Origin: SZUA-430 sp964483585
GTDB taxonomy: Bacteria > Pseudomonadota > Alphaproteobacteria > Micropepsales > Micropepsaceae
Reading direction: 5' to 3'
Length of the DNA stretch: 21,216 nucleotides
Assembly (NCBI GenBank): GCA_964483585.1
Contig: CAZABH010000044.1
Coordinates: forward strand, 1 to 21,216
Shown: positions 8,074 through 16,944 of the stretch, in pieces
Numbering within the stretch: position 1 is the stretch's first letter
Layout of the letters: each line of letters begins with the position of its first letter
Translations under genes and position numbers: made by a program
Notes under the pieces: model-generated
Databases searched by the model: none
The model's input: the letters and a program-made list of their open reading frames with translations, nothing else
What the model was told of the DNA's origin: nothing

Positions 8074-9081
8074 TTACGCCAGCGCCTTGGCCAGCAGCGG
8101 CAAGCTCACATCCATGCGATAGTCAATGGATGAATGGTTGTCGGGAAACTCCTCATAGGTGTGACCAATCCCCTGACGCGTCAGCAGACGATGCAACCTG
8201 CGCGCCCCGTAGACCAGATTGTACTGGTCGACGTCGCCGCAATCGATGAATAGCGCCTTCATGCTTGCAAGCCCGGGTCCCAGATATTCCGCCATGACGA
8301 CGGGATCGTGGGCCATGAAGTTCGCCCAGCGAGCTGGAATGACCTCGCAGGTCTCCGAGTCCACAGGCAACCGCACGCCCATATAGGCAGACGGGTCGGG
8401 GTCATAGGTTGCACACATCGCTAGCATCATCAGGACATGCACGTCCGCATCCGCCGTCTTCTTCTTTGCACGGAAGGCCTCGAGCCAGGCCTGAATGTCA
8501 TTCTTGAAGGGTGCAAGGGCACGCAGGACACGGGGAAATTCTGGCAAATAGACATGCTCGAAGCCCATGTCCCCGGAATGGCAAGCAGCGGCGCTCCAGA
8601 AGTCTGGGTAAAGCATGGCGTGCGCGATCGCACCATAGCCCCCTGAACTCTTTCCGAAGATGCCCCGTCGCCCGGGACCACCGCAGCCGATCTGGCGCTC
8701 CACCTCCGGCACAGCCTCCTGCAGCAGGAAATCAGCCCAGCGGCCCATGGCCGAGGAGTTGATGTACTGGTTGCCGCCAAGCGCCGTGAAGCAGTCAGGA
8801 AATGCAACGACAACAGGCGGCATGACGCCGCTTGCGATCAGGCGGTCGAGTCGCTCGGGCACATTCTCGCCAAAGTTCTTCCAGTTGGTGTGCGCAAGCC
8901 CGCCTGCCGTAAAGCCAACCACGTCGACAAGCAGCGGAAGTCCTCTGCCGGTGTGTCCAGGCGGAACGTAAACATCCATTGCGCGCCGCGTCGGGTCGCC
9001 GAGCAGGTTCCCCTCGAGCACGAGGCTATCGACGGTCAGCCGCGTGATCTGTCCCGGGGCATGCGCATGACGTGTTCTCAT
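8074..9081 (-). CDS. Alpha/beta-hydrolase esterase (esterase D / PF00756-like)
   Basis: This is a putative serine esterase of 335 residues. The nucleophile elbow GKSSG (143-147) fits GXSXG with S145. Candidate triad partners are an Asp in FIDCGDVDQ (278-286) and H316 in FPDNHSS (312-318). The N-terminal DVYVPPGHTGRGLPLLVDVVG resembles the opening strands of PF00756 esterases (esterase D and enterochelin-esterase relatives). No signal peptide is visible with this start, so it is probably cytoplasmic; the substrate is unknown. The ATG at 9081 is chosen because AGAAGGA sits six bases upstream. The frame is open further upstream, but that part lies opposite tamA coding sequence. It is encoded just before gpsA-plsB and may share their transcript. 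A possible small peptide overlaps its start by ATGA. Confidence 0.88.
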   Translation of the reverse strand: MRTRHAHAPGQITRLTVDSLVLEGNLLGDPTRRAMDVYVPPGHTGRGLPLLVDVVGFTAGGLAHTNWKNFGENVPERLDRLIASGVMPPVVVAFPDCFTALGGNQYINSSAMGRWADFLLQEAVPEVERQIGCGGPGRRGIFGKSSGGYGAIAHAMLYPDFWSAAACHSGDMGFEHVYLPEFPRVLRALAPFKNDIQAWLEAFRAKKKTADADVHVLMMLAMCATYDPDPSAYMGVRLPVDSETCEVIPARWANFMAHDPVVMAEYLGPGLASMKALFIDCGDVDQYNLVYGARRLHRLLTRQGIGHTYEEFPDNHSSIDYRMDVSLPLLAKALA

Positions 9082-9161
9082 GGTGTATTCCTTCTCGACA
9101 TGTCGCGATACAGCCACGCCAGCTTGCTGACATAAAGCGCAATCAGCGCCGCCACAGCCAT
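9078..9161 (-). CDS. Possible 27-residue membrane peptide coupled to the esterase gene
   Basis: This short frame begins with ATG at 9161, with GGGG three bases before it, and ends at TGA 9078-9080. Its stop overlaps the esterase start codon as ATGA (9078-9081). The predicted peptide begins MAVAALIALYVSKLAWLY and ends RRNTP: a hydrophobic stretch of about 18 residues with one Lys and then a basic tail, as in a single-span inner-membrane peptide with a cytoplasmic C terminus. The spacing of the Shine-Dalgarno-like GGGG is short. I recognise no family. The frame fills most of the gap between the esterase and tamA. A chance frame of this length is quite possible, hence the modest confidence. Confidence 0.35.
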   Translation of the reverse strand: MAVAALIALYVSKLAWLYRDMSRRNTP

Positions 9162-9196
9162 CAGCCCCGATCGTTAACGGGACGTAAACTGCATGC

Positions 9197-11125
9197 ATGG
9201 CACCAGAGCCCATGACCAGAGAAAAGCGCGCATTTGCGCGCTGGAAAGCCTTGATCGCCGAATGCCTTGTCCTGCTGTCCGGCGGGCTGGCAGCGTGCCC
9301 GTTGGCGTCGGCGGCGCAGGCCACCATCGCCGCATCCCCAGTTCAGAAAGAACAAGGGTACACGACCATCATCGAAGGCGCGGATGACGAGGTCGGAATC
9401 CGGAGCGCCGTCGCCGCAGCATCGCTGCTTGTCTCCCTTGAACAGGAACCCGTCGACGACCCGGCCACGCTGTTGCGTCGTGCGCGCGAGGATGAGCCGC
9501 GCATCACGCGCGCGCTGCACGCGCTGGGCTACTTTTCCGCCCAGGTGCAAACCAGCGTAAACGGCGTTTCGCCCCACGATGCGGACGCATGGGACGCGAT
9601 GCCGGTCAGTCCCCAAGAGGAGCCGCTGACAGTGCTCATCCGGATTAACCCGGGGCGCCTCTTCGTACTCGGGGACATCCGGATCCAGGCGGGAAACATC
9701 GACGCAGCATCCCCTCACGAGCTCCTCACCCCAGAGGCCATCGGACTGACGCCTGGCGATCCGGCTATCTCCGCAAACATCGTGGCAGCAAACGGGCGAG
9801 CTATCGGGATCCTGCGCGAAGACGGATTTCCCTTCGCAAGGCTCGCAAGCCGACAGGCGACCGCTGACCATTCGACCGCGAGGCTGCATCTGGAACTTCT
9901 GTTCGATGCAGGACCACGGGCTCTCATGGGGTCGGTCAAAATCGAGGGTACTGAGAGAATGAACCCTGCGTTCGTCGCGGGGCTTGCGCCGTTCACGTCA
10001 GGAGACCCGTTCAAGGCCTCCAGTCTGAGGGAATACAAGGATACAATAGAGCGTCTGAATGTCTTCGATTCTGTCTCGATCAACGAAGCGGAAGCGCTGG
10101 ACGAAAGCCTCCGGTTGCCGCTGAGCGTGTCGGTGCATGAAAGACCGCGCAGGGCTGTTGGTGTGGCTGCGAGCTGGTCGACACGCGACGGCGCAGCATT
10201 GTCAAGCTTCTGGGAGCATCGAAACCTTTTTGGCGAAGCCGAGCACCTGCGCATCGAAGCCTCTTCGTCCCGGCTGTTTCTCAACGCAGTCGAAGACTAT
10301 GAGTATGGTTTGCGCACATCGTTGATACTACCCGCCTGGCCCGATCGGCGTGATGACGTACGCATAAGCGTCGGAGTAAAGCGCGAGCGGCCCGACGCCT
10401 TCGCACGCAACGCGTTGGAACTGAGTCTGGGTTGGACGCGGCGACTTGACAAGACAATGAGCCTCGAAGGTGGATTGGCGCTTTCGCTCGCACGCGAGGA
10501 GGACGTCTTTGGGGCGCGCGACCTGACCACGCTAAGCCTGCCGATGGCATTCCTTTACGACACGCGTAACGACCCACTGGAGCCGATCGAAGGCTTGAGG
10601 GCAAGTGCCGAGTTGCGCCCTCTGCTGGATCTGCAAAGGGCGGAGACGGCCGCCGTGCGCCTCCTGTTGCAGAGCGCGGCTTACGCCAAGCTGGACCCCG
10701 ATGCGCGCACGATTTTAGCAGGACGCGCTTCGGCAGGTTTCTCCTTGGGCGCGGACGTCAGCGACCTGCCGGCAGATCTGCGCTTCTTCTCGGGCGGCGG
10801 TGGCTCGGTGCGCGGCTATGCCTTTCAGGGCCTCGGCCCACGAGATCCTCAGGATCGTATCATCGGTGGAGCAAGTCTGGCAGAGGCCTCGGTGGAACTG
10901 CGTCACTGGGTGTGGGACGACATCGGCGCGGCCGTGTTTATCGACACGGGGGCTGCGTTCACGTCACAAGTTCCTGATTTCAGCGACCTCGGCACCGCAG
11001 CCGGGATTGGTGTACGCTACAAGACACCCATCGGGCCCCTCAGGCTCGATGTGGCTGTTCCCCTTGATCCGCGCGCTTCGGATCCCGATTTCTCGGTTTA
11101 CATTGGACTGGGCCAGGCTTTCTAG
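9197..11125 (+). CDS. tamA: TamA, Omp85-family outer-membrane assembly protein
   Basis: TamA is the outer-membrane half of the translocation and assembly module; it helps insert autotransporters and other outer-membrane proteins together with TamB. The 642 residues comprise a signal sequence (hydrophobic about 18-33, likely cleavage after ASAAQA near 41), three POTRA-type domains (about 50-320; the last begins near MGSVKIEGTERM at 244) and a 16-strand-type barrel to the end. The barrel shows the L6 loop motif SVRGYAF (537-543) and a closing aromatic F, the usual Omp85 C-terminal signal. The start at 9197 has GGGACG upstream; ATG 9212 is an alternative that would shorten the N terminus by five residues. 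tamB starts three bases after the stop, so the pair is an operon. It is slightly longer than E. coli TamA (about 577 residues). Confidence 0.93.
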   Translation: MAPEPMTREKRAFARWKALIAECLVLLSGGLAACPLASAAQATIAASPVQKEQGYTTIIEGADDEVGIRSAVAAASLLVSLEQEPVDDPATLLRRAREDEPRITRALHALGYFSAQVQTSVNGVSPHDADAWDAMPVSPQEEPLTVLIRINPGRLFVLGDIRIQAGNIDAASPHELLTPEAIGLTPGDPAISANIVAANGRAIGILREDGFPFARLASRQATADHSTARLHLELLFDAGPRALMGSVKIEGTERMNPAFVAGLAPFTSGDPFKASSLREYKDTIERLNVFDSVSINEAEALDESLRLPLSVSVHERPRRAVGVAASWSTRDGAALSSFWEHRNLFGEAEHLRIEASSSRLFLNAVEDYEYGLRTSLILPAWPDRRDDVRISVGVKRERPDAFARNALELSLGWTRRLDKTMSLEGGLALSLAREEDVFGARDLTTLSLPMAFLYDTRNDPLEPIEGLRASAELRPLLDLQRAETAAVRLLLQSAAYAKLDPDARTILAGRASAGFSLGADVSDLPADLRFFSGGGGSVRGYAFQGLGPRDPQDRIIGGASLAEASVELRHWVWDDIGAAVFIDTGAAFTSQVPDFSDLGTAAGIGVRYKTPIGPLRLDVAVPLDPRASDPDFSVYIGLGQAF

Positions 11126-11128
11126 ACC

Positions 11129-14100
11129 ATGAAGACCCGCAGGCTGCTTCGGATCACGGCATGGGCTGCAGCAATTGCGGCCACGCTCGTTGCATGCGTG
11201 TGGCTGCTGCTGCAGACATCAATGGCAAGGGGCTTCATTGCTGACGCCATCTCAAGTGCGGCGTCTTCCCGGGGCGCGCGCGTTCAGATCCAGGGTCTTG
11301 ACGGTTGGCTCCCGGGCTCACCGCGCGTCGGAAAGATCACCCTGTCAGATGAACAAGGCAAATGGCTGATCCTGAGCGAGGTATCGCTTGATTGGAAACC
11401 CCTGGCGCTGATCTGGGGTAGCATCGATATCGACGAGATTTCGGTGTCTCAGGCGACGTTGCTCCGAAATCCTTCTGGGGAAGGCGAGGGTGCAACCGGG
11501 TCCAGCGAGGGCTTGGCGCCGCTGCGAGTCTCGAGCATGAAGATCGAGAGACTGATCATCAAAAAGCCTGTGGCAGGGGTCGAAGCACAACTTGGCGTGA
11601 GCGGATATCTGGACCTGCGCGACCCCTCAAGTCGTACCAAGATGGGCCTGCAGCTCGAACAGCGCCGTGGACAGGCACGGATCGATGTCGAGTTTGATTG
11701 GAACCCGCGCGAAAATGATCTTCGCGCCATTATTGATGCCACCGATGCACCCGGTGGCATACTCCCCCGCTTGATGGGTATACCTGCCGACGCGCCACTG
11801 CGTATCAAGCTGGCATCAAGCGGGCCACTCGCCAATTGGGGGGCAACATTGGACGCCGACCTGGGCGAACATGGAGCGCTCAACGGTTCGGCCACCATTA
11901 AGCGACAGCGGGAGTGGCTCAAGCTTGATGTAAGCATGTCCGCAAAACTAGGCTCGATCGGCCCCGAGGACATGCAGCCGCATGTGAGGGGTGCCTGGAG
12001 CTTTGCCGCGCAAGCCGCACGCAGCGACACTGGCGCATTGCGTCTGGACAGCGCGAAACTGACCGCGCCGACATTTGAACTCGGCGCAAGTCTCGGGGAA
12101 GACCACCAGCGATCCCCCCTGCGCGTGGAGGCGAAGAGCACGGCGCTGGCGATTGGCCCCGTCTCGATTCAAGCAGAGGTGCGGCCCGCGCGCAGTTGGT
12201 CGGATCCCGACGGCGACCTCACATTCCAGGGGGCCGCAAGCCATGGGCTTGTGTCAGCCGCCTTCAAAGGCGCGTTGACCCCCGATCGACTCACCACGGA
12301 TGTCGAAGTGGCCAAGTCTGATCTCGCAGCCATCGGGATTACACGTGGCAATATCGCCCTGAAGGCCCAGATTACGGCTTCACGCCAATCCAGAAGTATC
12401 TCGATCGAAGGTCACGCGCACCTGATGGAGCTCCAGGTCGGCGATGAAATCATCGACAGCATCCACGGCGGGAGCGCCGATTTGACTTTCACAATGGGGC
12501 GCGATGATGCAGGAACGCTGATACCTGCCCGAATGGGCATCAAGGCGCGTGAACTGGCTCTCGACGCAAGCGCATCGAACCTCGATGCAACACCAGAGCT
12601 TGCAGTTGCTGGATCTATTGCCGGCAAGCCCGTCGCGTTCACTGCACGCATCGAAGATCTCCCCGAAGGTGGCACGCGCTGGCGAGATGCCAGACTGTCG
12701 CTTGGACAAGTAACGCTGTCTGGTGACGTTACACAGCTGCCCTCGTCAGCACTAGCCGGGACGCTTCTGCTGGACGCAGGCAACATGTCGACGATTTCCC
12801 GCTTCGTTGACGCCGAGCTTGACGGCCCCGCGCGCGGCAAAATCGATCTCGTCAGTCGTGGAGGCAGGCAGGAAGTACTTCTATCACTGGCATCCCCTCG
12901 GCTACGCGTCGACACAATAAGTTTCGAGTCGCTCGAGCTGAATGGCCGCATTGTCGAACCATTCAGGAAGATGAACCTGGAAGTCGAGGCAGAGGCACAG
13001 AAGGTTGATGCCGGCGGCCTGCCCATCGAGCGTCTCTCCGCGTCGGGAAGGGGACCGTTGGCCGCGCTGGAAGTTGAGGCCACGGGGCGCCACCGCCAAG
13101 GCGAGATTGCCGCAACAGGTCGTCTCAAGGTGGACCGATCTCCAACCAAGGTCGCGCTCTCATCGCTCACGTTGGCACGTGATGGGCGTGCGGTACGTCT
13201 TTCAGAGCCATCGACCATCACGATTGAACGCGGACGCATTGACATTCCCGGTCTGCGCCTGCAGGCAGGCGATGGTTCGCTGGTGATCAGCGGTGGCGCC
13301 GGTCGCGACATGGACCTCGCGGTTGAACCGCGTGCCTTTCCGATATGGGCACTTGGTCTCGTTACGGAGCCTCCCCCTGCATCAGGTAAAGTGACGGGCA
13401 GGATCGTCCTGAAAGGTCCACGAGCTGCGCCACTGTCCGAGTACAGCCTGACTGTCGCAGCCCTTCGGCCACAAGGCGACGATACCAGAGCCTTGCAGAA
13501 TTTGTCCCTGACGGCAGTTGGCACGACCGATCGGGCAGGTGTCAGCATCGATGCTGTGATCTCAGGTCAGGGCGGCGCAAGTCTGAAGGCCAAAGGCAGG
13601 CTGCCATTCGAAGAGCGAGGATCTATCAGCCTCGACTTCGCTGGCGACCTCGACCTTTCCATCGCCAATGTTTGGCTCGCGGCGGCTGGCGAACGAGCCG
13701 GTGGACGCCTCGCGATGTCGGCGCGCATGGCCGGCACGAGAAGCGCCCCCACCATGCGAGGCACTGGCAGGATAACCGATGGTTCATTCCGAAGCGCCGC
13801 AACAGGGTTCGAGCTTCGCAGGATCGAGGCAGTACTGGAAGGTTCCGAACAGCGCCTTGTCCTCTCTCGGGTAACAGCGCAAACGCCGGATGGCGGCACC
13901 GTATCGGCGGAAGGAACGCTTCTCCTCGATCGCACGGCGAACTATCCACTCAGTCTTTCTACCAGGATTTCAGAGGCAAGGCTGGTGTCCACGCCGTTGA
14001 CAACCCTCAAGGCCAGCGCCAATCTACGGATGTCAGGCAGCCTGCTGGGCAGCCCTGTCGTCAGCGGCACAGTCGATATTCGCCGCTGGGATATACGCAT

Positions 14101-14902
14101 TCCCGAGCGTCTCGCGCGCCCGCTCGTGCCCATAAAGGTTACACACCAAAACGCCCCCGAATGGGTAGGCAAGGACGAGGATGGAGATGCAGCAGAACAA
14201 GCCAGCACCTTCCGCTTGCTGCTGGACGTTGCCGTCAGGGCTCCGCGAGAAGTCTTCGTCAGAGGGCAGGGGGTGGACGCGGAGTTCGGTGGCGTAGCGG
14301 CACTCACAGGCAGCACGGACGATCCTGCTGTGCGGGGAGAGTTTGATCTCAGGCGAGGCACTGTAACCCTGCTCAGTCAGCGCATCGCACTGTCGCGCGG
14401 CAACATCCGGTTCCTCGGCGAGGCTGACCCGCAGCTCGACATCCTTGGCGGTGTCACAAAAAGCGGTGTGTCAGCGACGGTGTCTGTAAAGGGCAGGGCC
14501 AGCGATCCGCAGATCGTGCTGTCCTCCACGCCGAGCCTGCCGCAGGATGAAATCCTCTCACGGCTGCTATTCTCCAAGCGGACGACACAATTGTCGCCAT
14601 TCGAAGCGGCTCAGCTGGCGCAGGTCGTCGGGCGCTGGACCGGGCTTGACACCGGTCCGGACATCCTTGAGCGATTGCGCAACATCCTCGGGATCGACGC
14701 ACTGAGTGCAACGACCGACGAGAAAGGCGCGACATCGGTTTCAGCTGGTAGCTATCTGGGCCCCGGCGTCTACGTGGGCGTGAGCGAAGCTGCAGGCGGG
14801 TCGGCGACCATCGATCTCGATTTGTCCGAAGACATCAAGGTGCGCGGTGAAGCGGGAGCCACCGATACAAAGGTGGGCATAGTGGCAGAGTGGGAATATT
14901 GA
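11129..14902 (+). CDS. tamB: TamB, inner-membrane-anchored translocation/assembly module protein
   Basis: This 1257-residue AsmA-like protein is almost the length of E. coli TamB. A single hydrophobic segment near residues 8-30 (ITAWAAAIAATLVACVWLLL) forms the inner-membrane anchor after a basic MKTRR start. A long beta-rich region follows, of the type that folds into a groove spanning the periplasm. The C terminus carries the TamB (formerly DUF490) domain: SSTPSLPQDEILSRLLF near 1131-1147, then GSYLGPGVYVGVSEA and a final EWEY. TamB contacts TamA and, with other AsmA-like proteins, is implicated in phospholipid transport to the outer membrane. It lies three bases after tamA. Large antisense open frames lie opposite this gene, as expected in GC-rich coding sequence. 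Confidence 0.95.
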   Translation: MKTRRLLRITAWAAAIAATLVACVWLLLQTSMARGFIADAISSAASSRGARVQIQGLDGWLPGSPRVGKITLSDEQGKWLILSEVSLDWKPLALIWGSIDIDEISVSQATLLRNPSGEGEGATGSSEGLAPLRVSSMKIERLIIKKPVAGVEAQLGVSGYLDLRDPSSRTKMGLQLEQRRGQARIDVEFDWNPRENDLRAIIDATDAPGGILPRLMGIPADAPLRIKLASSGPLANWGATLDADLGEHGALNGSATIKRQREWLKLDVSMSAKLGSIGPEDMQPHVRGAWSFAAQAARSDTGALRLDSAKLTAPTFELGASLGEDHQRSPLRVEAKSTALAIGPVSIQAEVRPARSWSDPDGDLTFQGAASHGLVSAAFKGALTPDRLTTDVEVAKSDLAAIGITRGNIALKAQITASRQSRSISIEGHAHLMELQVGDEIIDSIHGGSADLTFTMGRDDAGTLIPARMGIKARELALDASASNLDATPELAVAGSIAGKPVAFTARIEDLPEGGTRWRDARLSLGQVTLSGDVTQLPSSALAGTLLLDAGNMSTISRFVDAELDGPARGKIDLVSRGGRQEVLLSLASPRLRVDTISFESLELNGRIVEPFRKMNLEVEAEAQKVDAGGLPIERLSASGRGPLAALEVEATGRHRQGEIAATGRLKVDRSPTKVALSSLTLARDGRAVRLSEPSTITIERGRIDIPGLRLQAGDGSLVISGGAGRDMDLAVEPRAFPIWALGLVTEPPPASGKVTGRIVLKGPRAAPLSEYSLTVAALRPQGDDTRALQNLSLTAVGTTDRAGVSIDAVISGQGGASLKAKGRLPFEERGSISLDFAGDLDLSIANVWLAAAGERAGGRLAMSARMAGTRSAPTMRGTGRITDGSFRSAATGFELRRIEAVLEGSEQRLVLSRVTAQTPDGGTVSAEGTLLLDRTANYPLSLSTRISEARLVSTPLTTLKASANLRMSGSLLGSPVVSGTVDIRRWDIRIPERLARPLVPIKVTHQNAPEWVGKDEDGDAAEQASTFRLLLDVAVRAPREVFVRGQGVDAEFGGVAALTGSTDDPAVRGEFDLRRGTVTLLSQRIALSRGNIRFLGEADPQLDILGGVTKSGVSATVSVKGRASDPQIVLSSTPSLPQDEILSRLLFSKRTTQLSPFEAAQLAQVVGRWTGLDTGPDILERLRNILGIDALSATTDEKGATSVSAGSYLGPGVYVGVSEAAGGSATIDLDLSEDIKVRGEAGATDTKVGIVAEWEY

Positions 14903-14952
14903 AAATCGTGTGGCGGCCATCGGCAGCCGGTCACAAGGCAGCCAAAGGCTGT

Positions 14953-14981
14953 TTGCCATGGTTTCGTCCGTGATGTAACAA
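14953..14981 (+). promoter_or_regulatory. Candidate promoter for the rfbBDAC operon
   Basis: TTGCCA (14953-14958) matches five of six bases of the -35 consensus. It is followed either by TGTAAC after 15 bases (four of six matches to -10) or by TAACAA after 17 bases. It lies in the 141-base gap between tamB and rfbB, the only room for an operon promoter. The 5' leader would be about 55-60 bases. A small hairpin (CAGCC-AAA-GGCTG, 14939-14951) lies just upstream. This is pattern matching only. Confidence 0.3.
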
Positions 14982-15043
14982 ACTCGGCCCATGATGGACC
15001 CGAGGAAACGGGGCGAACAGTCGCAGAGGTTAGCACGCACGCC

Positions 15044-16096
15044 ATGAATTCAATTCTTCTGACAGGCGGAGCTGGCTTCATCGGTTCGGCTGTTGTGCGT
15101 CGCCTCATCACCGAGGGACGAGCGCGTGTTCTGGTCATCGACAAGCTGACCTATGCCGCAAACCTGGCCTCATTGAAGCCTGTTGCTGGCAACCCACTGC
15201 TGTCCTTCCGTCAGGTAGATATTTGCGATGTAGCGGCTGTGAAAGAGGCATTCGCACTATCGAAGCCGGACATCGTCATGCATCTGGCCGCTGAAAGCCA
15301 CGTCGATCGCTCGATCGACGCCCCCGGGGATTTCATAGAAACCAACATCGTTGGTACCTATCGCATGCTCGAGGCCGCGCGCGCGCATTTTGCAAGCCTC
15401 TCGGGCGACGCGCGGTCAAGGTTCCGCTTTCACCATATCTCGACGGATGAAGTTTTTGGCGCCCTTGGCGCATCAGGGTATTTTACCGAAGAAACACCAT
15501 ACGCCCCGCACTCGCCTTACTCGGCATCCAAGGCGGGATCGGACCATCTCGTTCGGGCATGGGGTGACACATTCGGGCTGCCGGTCATTGTTTCGAACTG
15601 CTCCAACAATTATGGCCCATGCCAGTTTCCCGAGAAGCTGATCCCGTTGATGATCCTCAATGCGCTTGAGCGCAAGCCTCTGCCTGTCTACGGCAAGGGC
15701 GAGAATGTTCGCGATTGGATCCACGTGGATGACCATGCCGAGGGTCTCATCACGGTCGCAACGCGCGGTACAGCGGGCCAGACCTATTTGCTGGGTGGAA
15801 ATGCAGAGCGGCGCAATATCGACGTGGTCCAAGCAATCTGTGGCATCATGGACAGACTCGTCCCCGGCGGAGCGCCCCATGCGCGGCTGATAACCTACGT
15901 CACCGACAGGCCTGGGCACGATTTCCGCTACGCCATTGACTGCAGCCGCATCGACAGGGAGTTGGGCTGGCGTCCGCACGAGACCTTCGAGAGCGGCCTC
16001 GAAAAGACTGTGCGCTGGTACCTTGAGAACCGGGACTGGTGGCAAGCCATTCGGGCCGGCACCTATCGTGGCGAACGCCTGGGGCTTGGTGCATGA
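15044..16096 (+). CDS. rfbB: dTDP-glucose 4,6-dehydratase
   Basis: RfbB (RmlB) converts dTDP-D-glucose to dTDP-4-keto-6-deoxy-D-glucose, the second step of dTDP-L-rhamnose synthesis, in the cytoplasm. The extended short-chain dehydrogenase fold shows the NAD motif GGAGFIGS (8-15), the catalytic STDEVFG (133-139) with the D135-E136 pair typical of dehydratases, and YSASK with Y159 and K163. NCSNNYGPCQFPEKLIPLMI (185-204) is also diagnostic. Length 350 is normal. The start ATG at 15044 has AGAGG 14 bases upstream, longer than usual. The TGA stop overlaps the rfbD start by ATGA (16093-16096). It is first in the order B-D-A-C, as in the E. coli rfb cluster. Confidence 0.98.
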   Translation: MNSILLTGGAGFIGSAVVRRLITEGRARVLVIDKLTYAANLASLKPVAGNPLLSFRQVDICDVAAVKEAFALSKPDIVMHLAAESHVDRSIDAPGDFIETNIVGTYRMLEAARAHFASLSGDARSRFRFHHISTDEVFGALGASGYFTEETPYAPHSPYSASKAGSDHLVRAWGDTFGLPVIVSNCSNNYGPCQFPEKLIPLMILNALERKPLPVYGKGENVRDWIHVDDHAEGLITVATRGTAGQTYLLGGNAERRNIDVVQAICGIMDRLVPGGAPHARLITYVTDRPGHDFRYAIDCSRIDRELGWRPHETFESGLEKTVRWYLENRDWWQAIRAGTYRGERLGLGA

Positions 16097-16944
16097 GGCC
16101 AGTTGCTGCCTTGACATTATTCGGCGCCAACGGACAGTTGGGGCATGCGTTGGAGCGAGTTGCGGAGGCACGTGGCCTGACCTGCAACAGCTTCGATCGC
16201 CAGAGCGTCGACATCACAGAGCCCGCCATGGTGGCGGACGCCTTGTCGAGGTCCGAGCCTGGCCTGGTTGTGAACGCGGCGGCCTACACCGCGGTGGATC
16301 GGGCAGAAAGCGAGGAAGACCTTGCATTTGCCATCAATTGTCACGGTGCACGCAACATAGCCGAAGCTTGTACGCGACACGGGTTACCCCTCGTGCATGT
16401 ATCGACGGACTATGTTTTCGACGGGGGCAAGTTGGGCGCTTACGTTGAGACGGATCCTGTTGCGCCCATGAGTGCTTATGGTCGTTCCAAGGAGGCGGGT
16501 GAGCGCGCTGTGCATGAAGCCTGCGCGCACGCGATGATCTTTCGGACGTCTTGGGTCTATGGGATCGAAGGGGCGAATTTCGTCAAGACCATGTTGCGCC
16601 TGGGCCGCGAGCGCGAAACACTGCGGGTGGTCAACGACCAGCACGGTTGTCCAACATTTGCCGATGACCTGGCCGCTGCCATCATCGAGGCGGTACCGCG
16701 CTTCGAGCCCGGCACCTACCATGTGGCGGGCTCTGGAAGCACCACGTGGTTCGAGTTTGCGGAAGAGATTTTCAGCGGCAAGTCATCGCCTCGGGTCCTG
16801 CCAATCACGACGGCCGACTACCCAACGCCTGCGCGAAGACCAGCAAATTCGGTGCTGGATTGCACGAGAGCCCGTAGCATTCTCGGCGTTGAGTTGCCTC
16901 ACTGGAAAGATGGGTTAAGGCGAATGCTGGAGAGGCTGCAATGA
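16093..16944 (+). CDS. rfbD: dTDP-4-dehydrorhamnose reductase
   Basis: RfbD (RmlD) reduces dTDP-4-keto-L-rhamnose to dTDP-L-rhamnose, the last step of the pathway. The protein has 283 residues from the ATG at 16093. It shows the Rossmann motif GANGQLG (11-17), VNAAAYTAVDRAE (60-72), HVSTDYVFDG (102-111) and the catalytic YGRSK (Y129 and K133). NDQHGCPTFADDLA (181-194) is typical of the family. An open frame extends upstream to 16039, but the ATGA overlap with rfbB and the motif position support 16093. Its stop overlaps the rfbA start by ATGA (16941-16944). The GGAGAGG just before its end (16929-16935) is the ribosome-binding site of rfbA. Confidence 0.97.
   Translation: MRPVAALTLFGANGQLGHALERVAEARGLTCNSFDRQSVDITEPAMVADALSRSEPGLVVNAAAYTAVDRAESEEDLAFAINCHGARNIAEACTRHGLPLVHVSTDYVFDGGKLGAYVETDPVAPMSAYGRSKEAGERAVHEACAHAMIFRTSWVYGIEGANFVKTMLRLGRERETLRVVNDQHGCPTFADDLAAAIIEAVPRFEPGTYHVAGSGSTTWFEFAEEIFSGKSSPRVLPITTADYPTPARRPANSVLDCTRARSILGVELPHWKDGLRRMLERLQ

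Noticed and set aside
9082..9327. N-terminal extension of the esterase by 82 codons
   Set aside because: The extension is antisense to the tamA start and signal peptide, and a good ribosome-binding site precedes the internal ATG at 9081.
12412..13548. A 378-codon open frame on the minus strand opposite tamB
   Set aside because: Its composition is Ser-, Arg- and Pro-rich, as in antisense shadows, and tamB is clearly the coding strand.
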